From: Pseudomonas viridiflava
Lineage (GTDB): Bacteria; Pseudomonadota; Gammaproteobacteria; Pseudomonadales; Pseudomonadaceae
Length of the DNA stretch: 45,229 nucleotides
Assembly: GCF_900582195.1 (NCBI RefSeq)
Contig: NZ_UTHA01000099.1
Coordinates: forward strand, 1-45,229
Direction of reading: 5' to 3'
Shown here: piece after piece, positions 25,417 to 34,674 of the stretch
How positions within the stretch are numbered: position 1 is the stretch's first letter
Layout of the letters: every line of letters starts with the position of its first letter
Position numbers and translations under genes: made by a program
The notes under the pieces: generated by a model
What the model saw: only the letters and a program-made list of their open reading frames with translations
The model's database searches: none
What the model was told of the DNA's origin: nothing

Positions 25417-25633
25417 GGGAAATTCATTCGTTACAGAGGGCGGCTTTCGGTTAACAAAAGATAACGTGGCGCCGATTGTCAGACGTTTCGAAAGCCCGAT
25501 AGGATGAGCCAGCTTCCGAAGTGGCTCTGGATTGCGGGTTTCAGGACTATGCTTCTGACCAGCCATCAGCGGAGCACACTTGCGGCGCCCTTGAAGGCCA
25601 GATGGTCTAACAATAATAAATAGGGGAAGGTCT

Positions 25634-26677
25634 ATGAGTCGTTGCCGCCCGCCGGCGTTACGCAACACCGCGTTGCTGGCCACAGTACTCTCTCTGCTGG
25701 GCTTTGCCACGTTATCGGCACCTGTGATTGCCGCCGAGGCGCCGGCCGATGTGGTCTATGCCACTGAATCCGCCAAAGCCGCGAAAAGCCTGATGCTCGA
25801 TGTCGTCCACGCTGGCGCACGCCTGGTCGCGGTCGGCGATCGCGGGCACATTCTCTATTCCGATGACCAGGGCAAAACCTGGACGCAAGCCAAAGTGCCG
25901 ACCCGGCAACTGCTGACGGCGGTGTATTTCGTCGACGACAAGCACGGCTGGGCGGTCGGGCACGACGCGCAAATTCTCGCCAGCGCAGACGGCGGTCTGA
26001 CCTGGACCAAGCAATTCGAAGACCTCAAACGTGAATCGCCGCTGCTCGACGTCTGGTTCAAGGACGTCAACAGCGGCCTCGCCGTGGGCGCTTACGGCGC
26101 GTTGATGGAAACCACCGACGGCGGTAAACACTGGGAAGACGTCAGCGACCGCCTCGACAACGAAGACCAGTTCCACCTCAACGCCATCGCGGCAGTGAAA
26201 GATGCCGGGCTGTTTATCGTCGGCGAGTCGGGCAGCATGTTCCGCTCCGCCGACGAGGGCCAGACCTGGGAAAAACTCGAAGGCCCGTACGAAGGCTCGC
26301 TGTTCGGCGTGATCGGCACGGCGCAAGCGCAGACCTTGCTGGCCTACGGCTTGCGCGGCAACCTTTACCGCTCCACGGATTTCGGCAGCACCTGGGAGCA
26401 GGTCGAACTGAAAGCTGCACGCGGGGCGCTGGAGTTCGGCCTGTCAGGCGCGACTCTCCTTGAAGACGGCTCAATCGTCATCGTCGGCAACGGCGGCTCG
26501 GTGATCAGCAGCAGCGACAACGGCGAGACCTTCAGCGTGTTCAACCGCCCGGACCGCATTTCGCTGTCGTCGGTCACCGCTGCCGGCGACGGCAACCTGA
26601 TTCTGAGCGGGCAGGGTGGTCTTCACACCACACAGCCAAACGGTGCCGAGATCAATAACAAGAAGGCGGGGCTATGA
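25634..26677 (+). CDS. Secreted YCF48-type beta-propeller protein
   Basis: A 347-aa protein with a Sec signal peptide (hydrophobic core LLATVLSLLGFATLSAPVIAA) and repeated BNR/YCF48 blades. Recurrent motifs such as SDDQGKTWTQ, SADGGLTWTK, TTDGGKHWED, SADEGQTWEK and STDFGSTWEQ repeat every 45-50 residues, giving about six or seven blades. GGGGAAGG precedes the ATG. It overlaps the exporter gene by four bases. Relatives of this pair occur beside DUF1302/DUF1329 genes, and the protein probably acts as a periplasmic partner of the RND exporter. The role of the pair is not established. Confidence 0.88.
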   Translation: MSRCRPPALRNTALLATVLSLLGFATLSAPVIAAEAPADVVYATESAKAAKSLMLDVVHAGARLVAVGDRGHILYSDDQGKTWTQAKVPTRQLLTAVYFVDDKHGWAVGHDAQILASADGGLTWTKQFEDLKRESPLLDVWFKDVNSGLAVGAYGALMETTDGGKHWEDVSDRLDNEDQFHLNAIAAVKDAGLFIVGESGSMFRSADEGQTWEKLEGPYEGSLFGVIGTAQAQTLLAYGLRGNLYRSTDFGSTWEQVELKAARGALEFGLSGATLLEDGSIVIVGNGGSVISSSDNGETFSVFNRPDRISLSSVTAAGDGNLILSGQGGLHTTQPNGAEINNKKAGL

Positions 26678-29058
26678 CTTCCTTGATCACTCCTCAGCAG
26701 GACAAGGCGACGTTTCTTGAGCGCCTGATCTTCAACAACCGTCCGGCAGTGATTTTGATCTGCCTGGTGGTGAGCATTTTCCTGTTCTGGCAGGCCACGC
26801 TGATCCGGCCGTCGACCAGTTTCGAAAAAATGATCCCGCTCAAGCATCCGTTCATCGAGAAGATGATGGAGCACCGCAACGATCTGGCGAACCTCGGTAA
26901 CACCGTGCGTATTTCGGTGGAAGCCAAGGACGGCGACATCTTCTCCAAGGAGTACATGGAGACCCTGCGCCAGATCAACGACGAGGTGTTCTACATCTCC
27001 GGCGTCGACCGCTCCGGCCTGAAATCGCTGTGGAGCCCGAGCGTACGCTGGACCGAAGTGACCGAAGAGGGTTTTGCCGGCGGTGAAGTGATCCCGCAGA
27101 GCTACAACGGCTCGCAGGACAGCCTCGATCTGCTGCGCAACAACGTGCTCAAGTCCGGTCAGGTCGGGCGTCTGGTGGCCAACGACTTCAAGTCGAGCAT
27201 CGTCGACATCCCGCTGCTGGAGTCCTACCCGGACCCGGAAGACCAGGGCAAGTTGCTCGCGCTGGACTATCGCAAGTTCTCCCATGAACTTGAAGACAAG
27301 ATCCGCAACAAGTTCGAAGCGCAGAACCCCAACGTCAAGATCCACATCGTCGGTTTCGCCAAGAAGGTCGGCGACCTGATCGACGGTCTGGTGATGGTGG
27401 TTCTGTTCTTCGGCATCGCGTTCGTCATCACCCTGATCCTGCTCCTGTGGTTCACCAACTGCGTACGCAGCACCATTGCGGTGTTGAGTACGACGCTGGT
27501 GGCGGTGGTCTGGCAGCTTGGCTTGATGCACTTCTTCGGATTCGGACTTGATCCGTATTCGATGCTGGTGCCGTTCCTGATTTTCGCCATCGGTATTTCC
27601 CACGGCGTGCAGAAGATCAACGGTATCGCCCTGCAATCCAGCGAGGCCGACAACGCGCTGACCGCAGCGCGTCGCACCTTCCGCCAGTTGTTCCTGCCGG
27701 GGATGATCGCAATTCTGGCGGATGCGGTGGGCTTCATCACCCTGCTGATCATCGACATCGGTGTGATTCGGGAACTGGCCATCGGCGCGTCGATCGGCGT
27801 CGCGGTGATTGTGTTCACCAACCTGATCCTGCTGCCGGTCGCGATTTCCTATGTCGGCATCAGCAAGCGCGCGATCGCCAAGAGCAAGAAAGACGCAAAC
27901 CGCGAGCATCCGTTCTGGCGCCTGCTGTCGAATTTCGCCAATCCGAAAGTCGCACGCATCTCGGTGGTGCTGGCGCTGATCGCCTTCGGCGGCGGCCTCT
28001 GGTACAGCCAGAACCTGAAAATCGGCGACCTCGACCAGGGCGCGCCGGAACTGCGTCCGGACTCGCGCTACAACAAGGACAACAACTTCATCATCAGCAA
28101 TTACTCCACCAGCTCCGACGTACTGGTGGTGATGGTCAAGACCAAGGCTGAAGGTTGCTCGCGTTATGAAGCCATGGCGCCGATCGATCAGTTGATGTGG
28201 AAGATGCAGAACACCGAGGGCGTGCAGTCGGCGATCTCGTTGGTGACCGTGTCCAAGCAGATGATCAAGGGCATGAACGAGGGCAACCTGAAATGGGAAA
28301 CCCTGTCGCGCAACCCGGATGTGCTGAACAACTCGATTGCCCGCGCCGACGGTCTGTACAACAACAGTTGCTCGCTGGCGCCGGTGCTGGTGTTCCTCAA
28401 CGATCACAAGGCCGAAACCCTGGATCGTGCGGTGCATGCGGTGCAGGAATTTGCCCAGGAGAATAACAAGGACGGCCTGGAATTCATCCTCGCCGCCGGT
28501 AATGCCGGGATCGAAGCGGCCACCAACGAAGTCATCAAACAGGCTGAACTGACCATCCTGATTCTGGTGTACATCTGCGTGGCGGTGATGTGCATGATCA
28601 CCTTCCGCTCGTGGGCGGCGACCTTGTGCATCGTCCTGCCGCTGGTGCTGACCTCGGTACTCGGCAACGCGCTGATGGCGTTCATGGGCATCGGCGTGAA
28701 GGTTGCGACATTGCCGGTGGTGGCACTGGGTGTGGGGATTGGTGTCGACTACGGCATCTATATTTACAGCCGTCTGGAAAGTTTCCTGCGTGCCGGGTTG
28801 CCGTTGCAGGAAGCCTATTACCAGACGCTGAAATCCACCGGTAAAGCCGTGCTGTTCACCGGCCTGTGCCTGGCGATTGGTGTGTGCACCTGGATCTTCT
28901 CGGCGATCAAGTTCCAGGCTGACATGGGCCTGATGCTGACCTTTATGCTGCTGTGGAACATGTTCGGTGCGCTGTGGCTGTTGCCGGCACTGGCGAAGTT
29001 CCTGATCAAGCCGGAGAAGCTGGCGGGGCAGAAGGGGAACTCGTTGTTTGCGCATTGA
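26674..29058 (+). CDS. RND superfamily (MMPL-type) exporter
   Basis: A 794-aa membrane protein. One N-terminal helix (around VILICLVVSIFLFWQATLI) is followed by a periplasmic domain, a five- to six-helix sterol-sensing/MMPL block at about 235-395, a second periplasmic domain, and a second block at about 625-785. Both blocks show typical segments (SHGVQKINGI in the first, GVGIGVDYGIYIYSR in the second). Proteins of this HAE3-like type usually move lipids, hopanoids or hydrophobic compounds and work without an AcrA-type adaptor. It is coupled to the YCF48-type gene and followed by a terminator. Confidence 0.92.
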   Translation: MTSLITPQQDKATFLERLIFNNRPAVILICLVVSIFLFWQATLIRPSTSFEKMIPLKHPFIEKMMEHRNDLANLGNTVRISVEAKDGDIFSKEYMETLRQINDEVFYISGVDRSGLKSLWSPSVRWTEVTEEGFAGGEVIPQSYNGSQDSLDLLRNNVLKSGQVGRLVANDFKSSIVDIPLLESYPDPEDQGKLLALDYRKFSHELEDKIRNKFEAQNPNVKIHIVGFAKKVGDLIDGLVMVVLFFGIAFVITLILLLWFTNCVRSTIAVLSTTLVAVVWQLGLMHFFGFGLDPYSMLVPFLIFAIGISHGVQKINGIALQSSEADNALTAARRTFRQLFLPGMIAILADAVGFITLLIIDIGVIRELAIGASIGVAVIVFTNLILLPVAISYVGISKRAIAKSKKDANREHPFWRLLSNFANPKVARISVVLALIAFGGGLWYSQNLKIGDLDQGAPELRPDSRYNKDNNFIISNYSTSSDVLVVMVKTKAEGCSRYEAMAPIDQLMWKMQNTEGVQSAISLVTVSKQMIKGMNEGNLKWETLSRNPDVLNNSIARADGLYNNSCSLAPVLVFLNDHKAETLDRAVHAVQEFAQENNKDGLEFILAAGNAGIEAATNEVIKQAELTILILVYICVAVMCMITFRSWAATLCIVLPLVLTSVLGNALMAFMGIGVKVATLPVVALGVGIGVDYGIYIYSRLESFLRAGLPLQEAYYQTLKSTGKAVLFTGLCLAIGVCTWIFSAIKFQADMGLMLTFMLLWNMFGALWLLPALAKFLIKPEKLAGQKGNSLFAH

Positions 29059-29077
29059 TCAGAAGGTCTGAAACGAC

Positions 29078-29109
29078 AAAGCCGCAACCTTAGGGTTGCG
29101 GCTTTTTTT
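29078..29109 (+). terminator. Terminator of the YCF48-RND operon
   Basis: AAAGCCGCAACC and GGTTGCGGCTTT form a 12-bp stem with a TTAG loop, followed by a run of seven T residues. Confidence 0.94.
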
Positions 29110-29127
29110 GTGGCTAAGATCAACAGC

Positions 29128-29347
29128 CCCTCACCCTAGCCCTCTCCCGGAGGGAGAGGGAACTGACCGAGGTGTGCGGCTTGATACATCGACCTGAAAT
29201 ACCGAGTCGATTATAGATTCACAACAGATCGTTCGACTTGAGATACCGAGTCGATTGTGGATTCACTGTAAATCTTTCAAGTCGGCGTAAATCTCAAATA
29301 TCCCCCAATCGGTCCCCTCTACCTCTGGGAGAGGGCTAGGGTGAGGG
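29128..29347. repeat. MITE-like repeat, copy C
   Basis: The ends CCCTCACCCTAGCCCTCTCC and GGGAGAGGGCTAGGGTGAGG are inverted repeats. The interior contains a duplicated ATACCGAGTCGATT segment, making this the longest copy. It fills the convergent gap before the GntR gene. Confidence 0.85.
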
Positions 29348-29363
29348 CAAGCGATCTCAAGCC

Positions 29364-30083
29364 CTAAGACAATTCAGTTCCGAGCACAACACTCAAAGCA
29401 CTACGCGCATCATCCAACTGCACCAACGTCGCATGCCGAGCCCCCAGCGCATCACGATTTTCAATCGCCGTGAGAATCGCCTTATGCCGAGGCAACGCCA
29501 ATTCATGCAGATTCGGCCGCTGATTCGAGTGCTTCAACGCCTCGGCAATCGCCACCGACAACATGTTGCACAGGTTCGCCAGCAAATCATTGTGCGTCGC
29601 ATCGGCAATCCGGCTGTGGAAATCCAGATCCGGCTGCAACAACGCTTCCGGCGTCGGCGCGGCTTCCATGCGCTGATAAGCCTCACCAATCGCGGCAATA
29701 TCCGCCTCCGTCGCATGTTGAGCGGCGAGGGCGGCAGCGGCCGGTTCGATAATGCTGCGCACACTGGTCAGCACATTGAAAAATTCATTCTGCGGGCTGC
29801 TTTGCATCAGCCAGTGCAGCACGTCCGGGTCGAGCATGTGCCATTCGCGGCGGGCCTTGACCACCGTGCCCACGCGTGGCTTGGAATACACCAGACCCTT
29901 GGCCACCAACACTCGCGTGGCTTCACGCAGTACCGGTCGGCTGACCGCGTACTCCTCGCAGAGCAAGGCTTCGGCGGGCAGTTTGTCGTCGGGCTTGAAG
30001 CGTCCGGAGACGATCTGCATGCCCAGTTCCTGGACAATGCGCGAGTGCATGCTTTTGCGGTCGGAAGGTTTGCGGTAATCCAT
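29364..30083 (-). CDS. GntR family regulator, FCD subfamily (DgoR/LldR-like)
   Basis: A 239-aa regulator with a winged-helix domain (15-75: HSRIVQELGMQIVSGRFKPDD..., then SRPVLREATRVL) and an FCD domain with metal-binding histidines (DLDFHSRI and the C-terminal ALPRHKAIL). I chose ATG 30083; an upstream TTG in frame is also possible, and neither has a strong ribosome binding site. The gene is next to the sugar-acid dehydratase, separated by a REP pair, and probably controls that cluster in response to an aldonate or 2-keto-3-deoxy acid. Confidence 0.88.
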   Translation of the reverse strand: MDYRKPSDRKSMHSRIVQELGMQIVSGRFKPDDKLPAEALLCEEYAVSRPVLREATRVLVAKGLVYSKPRVGTVVKARREWHMLDPDVLHWLMQSSPQNEFFNVLTSVRSIIEPAAAALAAQHATEADIAAIGEAYQRMEAAPTPEALLQPDLDFHSRIADATHNDLLANLCNMLSVAIAEALKHSNQRPNLHELALPRHKAILTAIENRDALGARHATLVQLDDARSALSVVLGTELS

Positions 30084-30165
30084 GGGGAGTGGCGCGATCC
30101 TGAGCAATGGAGATGCCGCGCATCATAGCAGGCACGGCACAATCTTGAGGCGGGTAAAGAACAAC

Positions 30166-30255
30166 TGTGGGAGCGAGCTTGCTCGCGAAAGCGGTGGGTC
30201 AAACAACATTACAGTTGAATGTACCGCCGTCTTCGCGAGCAAGCTCGCTCCCACA
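30166..30255. repeat. REP pair (inverted), copy 5
   Basis: Two facing REP cores lie between the dehydratase stop and the GntR start. Confidence 0.92.
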
Positions 30256-30268
30256 GGGATTTGTGTGA

Positions 30269-32005
30269 TCAGTGAGAATGGCGGGGGACTTCCGCACCGC
30301 GACAGCCGACCAGGAAGTCAAAGTCACAACCCTGATCCGCTTGCAGCACATGGTCGATGTACAGCTGACGATACCCGCCCACCAGCAACTGCTGCGGCGG
30401 CTGCAGATCCGCCATCCGCGCTGCCAGCTCTGCATCCGGAATATCCAGGTGCAGACGCCCGGTGGCGCAATCCAGTTCGATCCAGTCGCCTTCCTGCACC
30501 GTCGCCAAAGGCCCGCCGGCCGCCGCTTCCGGCGCCACGTGCAAAACCACCGTGCCGTACGCGGTGCCGCTCATCCGTGCGTCGGAGATGCGCACCATGT
30601 CGGTCACACCCTGCGCCAACAGCTTGGCCGGCAAACCCATGTTGCCGACTTCGGCCATGCCCGGATAACCCTTCGGCCCGCAGTTTTTCATCACCAGAAT
30701 CGAGTCTTTATCGACATCCAGCTCTGGATCGTTGATCCGCGCCTTGTACATGTCGAAGTTCTCGAACACCACCGCGCGGCCGCGATGCTGCATCAGTTCC
30801 GGGGTCGCGGCAGACGGTTTGAGCACCGCGCCAAGCGGCGCCAGATTGCCGCGCAGCACACAAATCCCGCCGTCGGCGCGAATCGGATTGTCGAGCGTGC
30901 GGATCACCTCGTCCTCGCCATAGATCGGCGCGTCCTTGGTGTTCTCGCCGATGGACTTGCCGTTGACGGTCAGCGCATTCGGATTAGGGATCAGATTGGC
31001 TTCGCCGAGACGGCGCAGCACCGCTGGCAAGCCACCGGCGTAGTAGAACTCTTCCATCAGGAAACGTCCGGACGGTTGCAGGTCGACGATGGTCGGCATG
31101 CCGCGGCCGATACGCGTCCAGTCATCCAGATCCAGCTCGACACCGATGCGCCCGGCGATGGCTTTCAGGTGAATCACCGCATTGGTCGAACCGCCGATGG
31201 CAGCGTTGACCCGGATGGCGTTTTCGAAGGCTTCTTTAGTGAGGATCTTCGACAGTTTCAGATCTTCGCGAACCATCTCCACCGCACGCATGCCGGACAT
31301 GTGCGCCAGCACATAACGCCGCGCATCCACCGCTGGAATCGCCGCGTTGTGCGGCAGGGAAGTGCCCAGCGCTTCCGCCATGCAGGCCATCGTCGATGCG
31401 GTGCCCATGGTGTTGCAGGTACCCGCCGAACGCGACATGCCGCCCTCGGCCGCGAGGAAATCGTCGATGGTGATGGTGCCGGCCTTGACCTGTTCACTGA
31501 GCTGCCAGACCACGGTGCCCGAGCCGATGTCCTTGCCCTTGTGCTTGCCGTTCAACATCGGCCCGCCGGTGACGACGATGGCCGGCACGTCGCAACTGGC
31601 CGCGCCCATCAGCAGTGCTGGAGTAGTTTTGTCGCAACCGGTGAGCAGCACCACGCCGTCGATCGGGTTGCCGCGAATCGCTTCTTCAACGTCCATGCTC
31701 GCCAGGTTGCGGGTCAGCATGGCGGTCGGGCGCAGGTTCGATTCGCCGTTGGAGAACACCGGAAATTCCACTGGAAAGCCACCGGCCTCGATCACCCCGC
31801 GCTTGACGTGCTCCGCGATCTGGCGGAAGTGCGCGTTGCACGGGGTCAGTTCCGACCAGGTGTTGCAGATGCCGATGATCGGCTTGCCGTGGAACTGGTG
31901 GTCGGCGATGCCCTGATTCTTCATCCAGCTGCGGTACATGAAGCCGTTCTTGTCGGCCGTGCCAAACCATTGGGCGGAGCGCAGGGTGGGTTTCTTATCA
32001 GACAT
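30269..32005 (-). CDS. IlvD/Edd-family sugar-acid dehydratase (L-arabonate type)
   Basis: A 578-aa iron-sulfur dehydratase. The three cluster cysteines are C56 (TPCNAHF), C124 (TGCDKTTPA) and C197 (AGTCNTMG), and K126 corresponds to the carbamylated lysine of L-arabinonate dehydratase. Length and motif spacing fit the aldonate branch better than branched-chain IlvD. The product would be a 2-keto-3-deoxy acid, which the GguC/FAH-family enzyme and the semialdehyde dehydrogenase nearby could carry to 2-oxoglutarate. It is transcribed divergently from the MFS transporter gene. L-arabonate, D-xylonate or related acids are all possible substrates. Confidence 0.92.
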   Translation of the reverse strand: MSDKKPTLRSAQWFGTADKNGFMYRSWMKNQGIADHQFHGKPIIGICNTWSELTPCNAHFRQIAEHVKRGVIEAGGFPVEFPVFSNGESNLRPTAMLTRNLASMDVEEAIRGNPIDGVVLLTGCDKTTPALLMGAASCDVPAIVVTGGPMLNGKHKGKDIGSGTVVWQLSEQVKAGTITIDDFLAAEGGMSRSAGTCNTMGTASTMACMAEALGTSLPHNAAIPAVDARRYVLAHMSGMRAVEMVREDLKLSKILTKEAFENAIRVNAAIGGSTNAVIHLKAIAGRIGVELDLDDWTRIGRGMPTIVDLQPSGRFLMEEFYYAGGLPAVLRRLGEANLIPNPNALTVNGKSIGENTKDAPIYGEDEVIRTLDNPIRADGGICVLRGNLAPLGAVLKPSAATPELMQHRGRAVVFENFDMYKARINDPELDVDKDSILVMKNCGPKGYPGMAEVGNMGLPAKLLAQGVTDMVRISDARMSGTAYGTVVLHVAPEAAAGGPLATVQEGDWIELDCATGRLHLDIPDAELAARMADLQPPQQLLVGGYRQLYIDHVLQADQGCDFDFLVGCRGAEVPRHSH

Positions 32006-32025
32006 GATCGATTCTCTTATTGTAT

Positions 32026-32112
32026 GACTATAGTGTTCCAGCTACGGCTTAATCTAAGCGCAAAATCCAAGGTTTGGAAGTGTTGTTGGTGAATTAGTAT
32101 TACTATATAGTC
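32026..32112. promoter_or_regulatory. Candidate operator pair in the divergent sugar-acid promoter region
   Basis: GACTATA (32026-32032) and TATAGTC (32106-32112) are inverted copies 73 bases apart, one near each divergent gene. The second lies within a perfect palindrome ACTATATAGT (32102-32111). The arrangement fits looping or paired binding by the local GntR regulator, but this is inference. Confidence 0.4.
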
Positions 32113-32198
32113 GTTTTCGACGGAGGGATGGCCCTGACGGTTAACCGTGAGAGGCGTCCCCCGAGGTTCTATAAAAACAACAATCGGAGACCGATCTC

Positions 32199-33521
32199 AT
32201 GAGCCAGGAACTGCGTCTGATACGGCGCATTACGCTGAAACTGATTCCCTTCCTGATCCTGCTGTACCTGATCGCCTATGTGGATCGCTCGGCCGTTGGC
32301 TTCGCCAAGCTGCACATGGGCGCCGACATCGGCATTGGCGACGCCGCCTACGGCCTCGGTGCCGGGCTGTTCTTCATTGGTTACTTTCTCTTCGAAATCC
32401 CCAGCAACCTGATGCTCGAACGCTTCGGTGCGCGGCGCTGGTTTGCGCGGATCATGATCACCTGGGGCGCGATCACCATCGGCATGGCATTCGTCCAGGG
32501 CCCGCACAGTTTCTACGTGATGCGCTTTCTGCTCGGCGCGGCCGAGGCGGGGTTCTTTCCCGGCGTTCTCTACTACATCACTCAATGGTTCCCGGTGCGC
32601 CATCGCGGCAAGATCCTCGGCCTGTTCATCCTTTCCCAGCCGATCGCAATGATGATCACCGGCCCGGTGTCCGGCGGTTTGCTCGGCATGGACGGCGTCC
32701 TCGGCCTGCACGGCTGGCAGTGGCTGTTCATCGTCATCGGCACCCCGGCGATCCTGCTGACCTGGCCGGTGTTGCGCTGGTTGCCGGACGGCCCACAGCA
32801 AGTGAAATGGATGGATCAAGCCGAGAAAGACTGGTTGACCGGCGAACTGCAAAAAGATCTGCAGGAATACGGCCAGACCCGTCACGGCAATCCGCTGCAT
32901 GCGCTGAAAGACAAACGCGTGTTGCTGCTGGCGCTGTTTTATCTGCCGGTGACGTTGAGCATTTATGGCCTCGGTCTATGGTTACCGACGCTGATCAAAC
33001 AGTTCGGCGGCAGTGATCTGGTCACCGGGTTTGTGTCGTCGGTGCCGTACATCTTCGGGATCATCGGTTTGCTGATCGTGCCGCGCAGTTCCGACCGCTT
33101 GAATGACCGCTACGGGCACCTTGCCGTGCTGTATGTGCTGGGCGCGATTGGTCTGTTCATGAGCGCGTGGCTGTCGTTGCCGGTGGCGCAACTGGCGGCG
33201 CTGTGTCTGGTGGCGTTCGCGCTGTTTTCCTGCACGGCGGTGTTCTGGACCTTGCCCGGGCGCTTCTTTGCCGGCGCGAGTGCGGCGGCGGGGATTGCCT
33301 TGATCAACTCGGTGGGCAATCTCGGCGGGTACATCGGGCCGTTCGTGATTGGCGCGTTGAAGGAGTACACCGGCAATTTGGCTTCTGGCCTGTATTTCCT
33401 GTCGGGCGTGATGGTGTTCGGTTTGATCCTGACCGGCGTTGTCTATCGCGTACTTGAGCGCAAACACGTCCTGCCGGTTGACCAATTCGCCGCCAGCGCC
33501 CGTGGCGCCACTCGAACCTGA
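32199..33521 (+). CDS. MFS transporter (ACS family, sugar-acid type)
   Basis: A 440-aa major facilitator with 12 predicted helices, starting LKLIPFLILLYLIAYVDRSAVGFAKL. The anion:cation symporter signature is seen in this first helix region (YVDRSAVGFA) and in the loop RFLLGAAEAGFFPGVLYYITQWFP. CGGAGA precedes the start. The family imports hexuronates, galactonate, tartrate and similar acids. Its neighbours suggest it brings in the aldonate degraded by this cluster. A REP pair separates it from the next gene. Confidence 0.92.
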   Translation: MSQELRLIRRITLKLIPFLILLYLIAYVDRSAVGFAKLHMGADIGIGDAAYGLGAGLFFIGYFLFEIPSNLMLERFGARRWFARIMITWGAITIGMAFVQGPHSFYVMRFLLGAAEAGFFPGVLYYITQWFPVRHRGKILGLFILSQPIAMMITGPVSGGLLGMDGVLGLHGWQWLFIVIGTPAILLTWPVLRWLPDGPQQVKWMDQAEKDWLTGELQKDLQEYGQTRHGNPLHALKDKRVLLLALFYLPVTLSIYGLGLWLPTLIKQFGGSDLVTGFVSSVPYIFGIIGLLIVPRSSDRLNDRYGHLAVLYVLGAIGLFMSAWLSLPVAQLAALCLVAFALFSCTAVFWTLPGRFFAGASAAAGIALINSVGNLGGYIGPFVIGALKEYTGNLASGLYFLSGVMVFGLILTGVVYRVLERKHVLPVDQFAASARGATRT

Positions 33522-33545
33522 ACTCTGGAAGCAATGCAAATCCCT

Positions 33546-33635
33546 TGTGGGAGCGAGCTTGCTCGCGAAGAGGCCGGCACATTCAACATTGTTGGTGACT
33601 GATACACCGCTTTCGCGAGCAAGCTCGCTCCCACA
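33546..33635. repeat. REP pair (inverted), copy 6
   Basis: Two facing REP cores lie between the MFS gene and the GguC-like gene, inside the presumed operon. Confidence 0.92.
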
Positions 33636-33672
33636 GGGGACAGCGATGTTTTTGATGGAATAGGAGAAAATC

Positions 33673-34665
33673 ATGCATCTGGTTCAATTCGAATTAAGCA
33701 ATGGCGAGCGCCGCGTCGGCGTGGTCGACAACGGTCTGGTGCGCGAAGTGCAAGATGCGCGCAGCGTGCGTGATCTGGCGCTGTCTGCCATCGAGGCCGG
33801 CAGCACCCTGGAACAGCAAGTGCAAACCCTCGGCCTCGGCATCAGCCACGATTACGCCGAACTGCTCGCACAACTGCGCATCCTGCCGCCCCTCGACCAC
33901 CCGGACCCGGCACACATGCTGGTCAGCGGCACCGGTCTGACCCACTTGGGCAGCGCTTCGGCTCGCGACAAAATGCATCAACAGGCCGGCGATGAAGCGG
34001 CGATGACCGACACCATGCGCATTTTCAAATGGGGCGTGGAGGGCGGCAAACCGGCGGCGGGGCAGGCCGGTGTGCAACCGGAATGGTTCTACAAGGGCGA
34101 CGGCAGCATTGTCGTGCGTCCGGGCCAACCTTTCCCGGTGCCGCCGTTTGCCGAAGATGCCGGCGAAGAACCGGAGATGGCCGGCCTCTACGTGATCGGT
34201 CACGACGGCAAGCCTTATCGCCTCGGTTTCGCGGTCGGCAACGAGTTCTCCGACCACATCATGGAGCGCAAGAATTACCTTTACCTCGCGCACTCGAAAC
34301 TGCGCAGTTGCAGCTATGGCCCGGAACTTCGCACCGGTGAATTGCCTCAACATCTGGCAGGCACCAGTCGCATCCTGCGTGATGGCGAAGTGTTGTGGCA
34401 AAACGAGTTTCTCAGTGGCGAGGCGAACATGTGCCACAGCCTCGCCAACCTTGAGTTTCACCACTTCAAATACCGCCAGTTCCTGCGCCCGGGCGATGTG
34501 CACATTCACTTCTTCGGCACCGCGACCCTGTCGTTCGCCGATGGCATCCGCACGCAACCGGGCGACCTGTTCGAAATCAGCCAGGCCGAATTCGGCGCAC
34601 CGCTGGTCAACGGCATCGTGCCGATCGCAGCCGCGTTCGAGCCGGACACCATCGGCACCCTTTAA
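33673..34665 (+). CDS. GguC/AraD1-type FAH-superfamily protein
   Basis: A 330-aa protein of the fumarylacetoacetate-hydrolase superfamily. It has the VSGTGLTHLGSASARDKMH segment and the NEFSDHIMERKNYLYLAHSKLRSCSYGPEL core with acidic metal-binding residues. This is the branch found with arabinose, galactarate and related genes. It probably acts on the 2-keto-3-deoxy acid, as a dehydratase or hydrolase, to give the semialdehyde. AGGAGA lies a few bases before the start, and the dehydrogenase gene follows after nine bases. The exact reaction for this subfamily remains uncertain. Confidence 0.88.
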   Translation: MHLVQFELSNGERRVGVVDNGLVREVQDARSVRDLALSAIEAGSTLEQQVQTLGLGISHDYAELLAQLRILPPLDHPDPAHMLVSGTGLTHLGSASARDKMHQQAGDEAAMTDTMRIFKWGVEGGKPAAGQAGVQPEWFYKGDGSIVVRPGQPFPVPPFAEDAGEEPEMAGLYVIGHDGKPYRLGFAVGNEFSDHIMERKNYLYLAHSKLRSCSYGPELRTGELPQHLAGTSRILRDGEVLWQNEFLSGEANMCHSLANLEFHHFKYRQFLRPGDVHIHFFGTATLSFADGIRTQPGDLFEISQAEFGAPLVNGIVPIAAAFEPDTIGTL

Positions 34666-34674
34666 GGAGATCCC

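Noticed and set aside
25591..25619. TTGAAG-17-TAATAA promoter-like pair before the YCF48-type gene
   Set aside because: The implied start would leave fewer than ten bases before the ATG and would cut into the ribosome binding site.
26623..29055. 810-aa open frame opposite the RND exporter gene
   Set aside because: Mirror of the coding strand, with low-complexity His/Gln/Arg-rich translation. The plus-strand exporter has clear membrane segments and family motifs.
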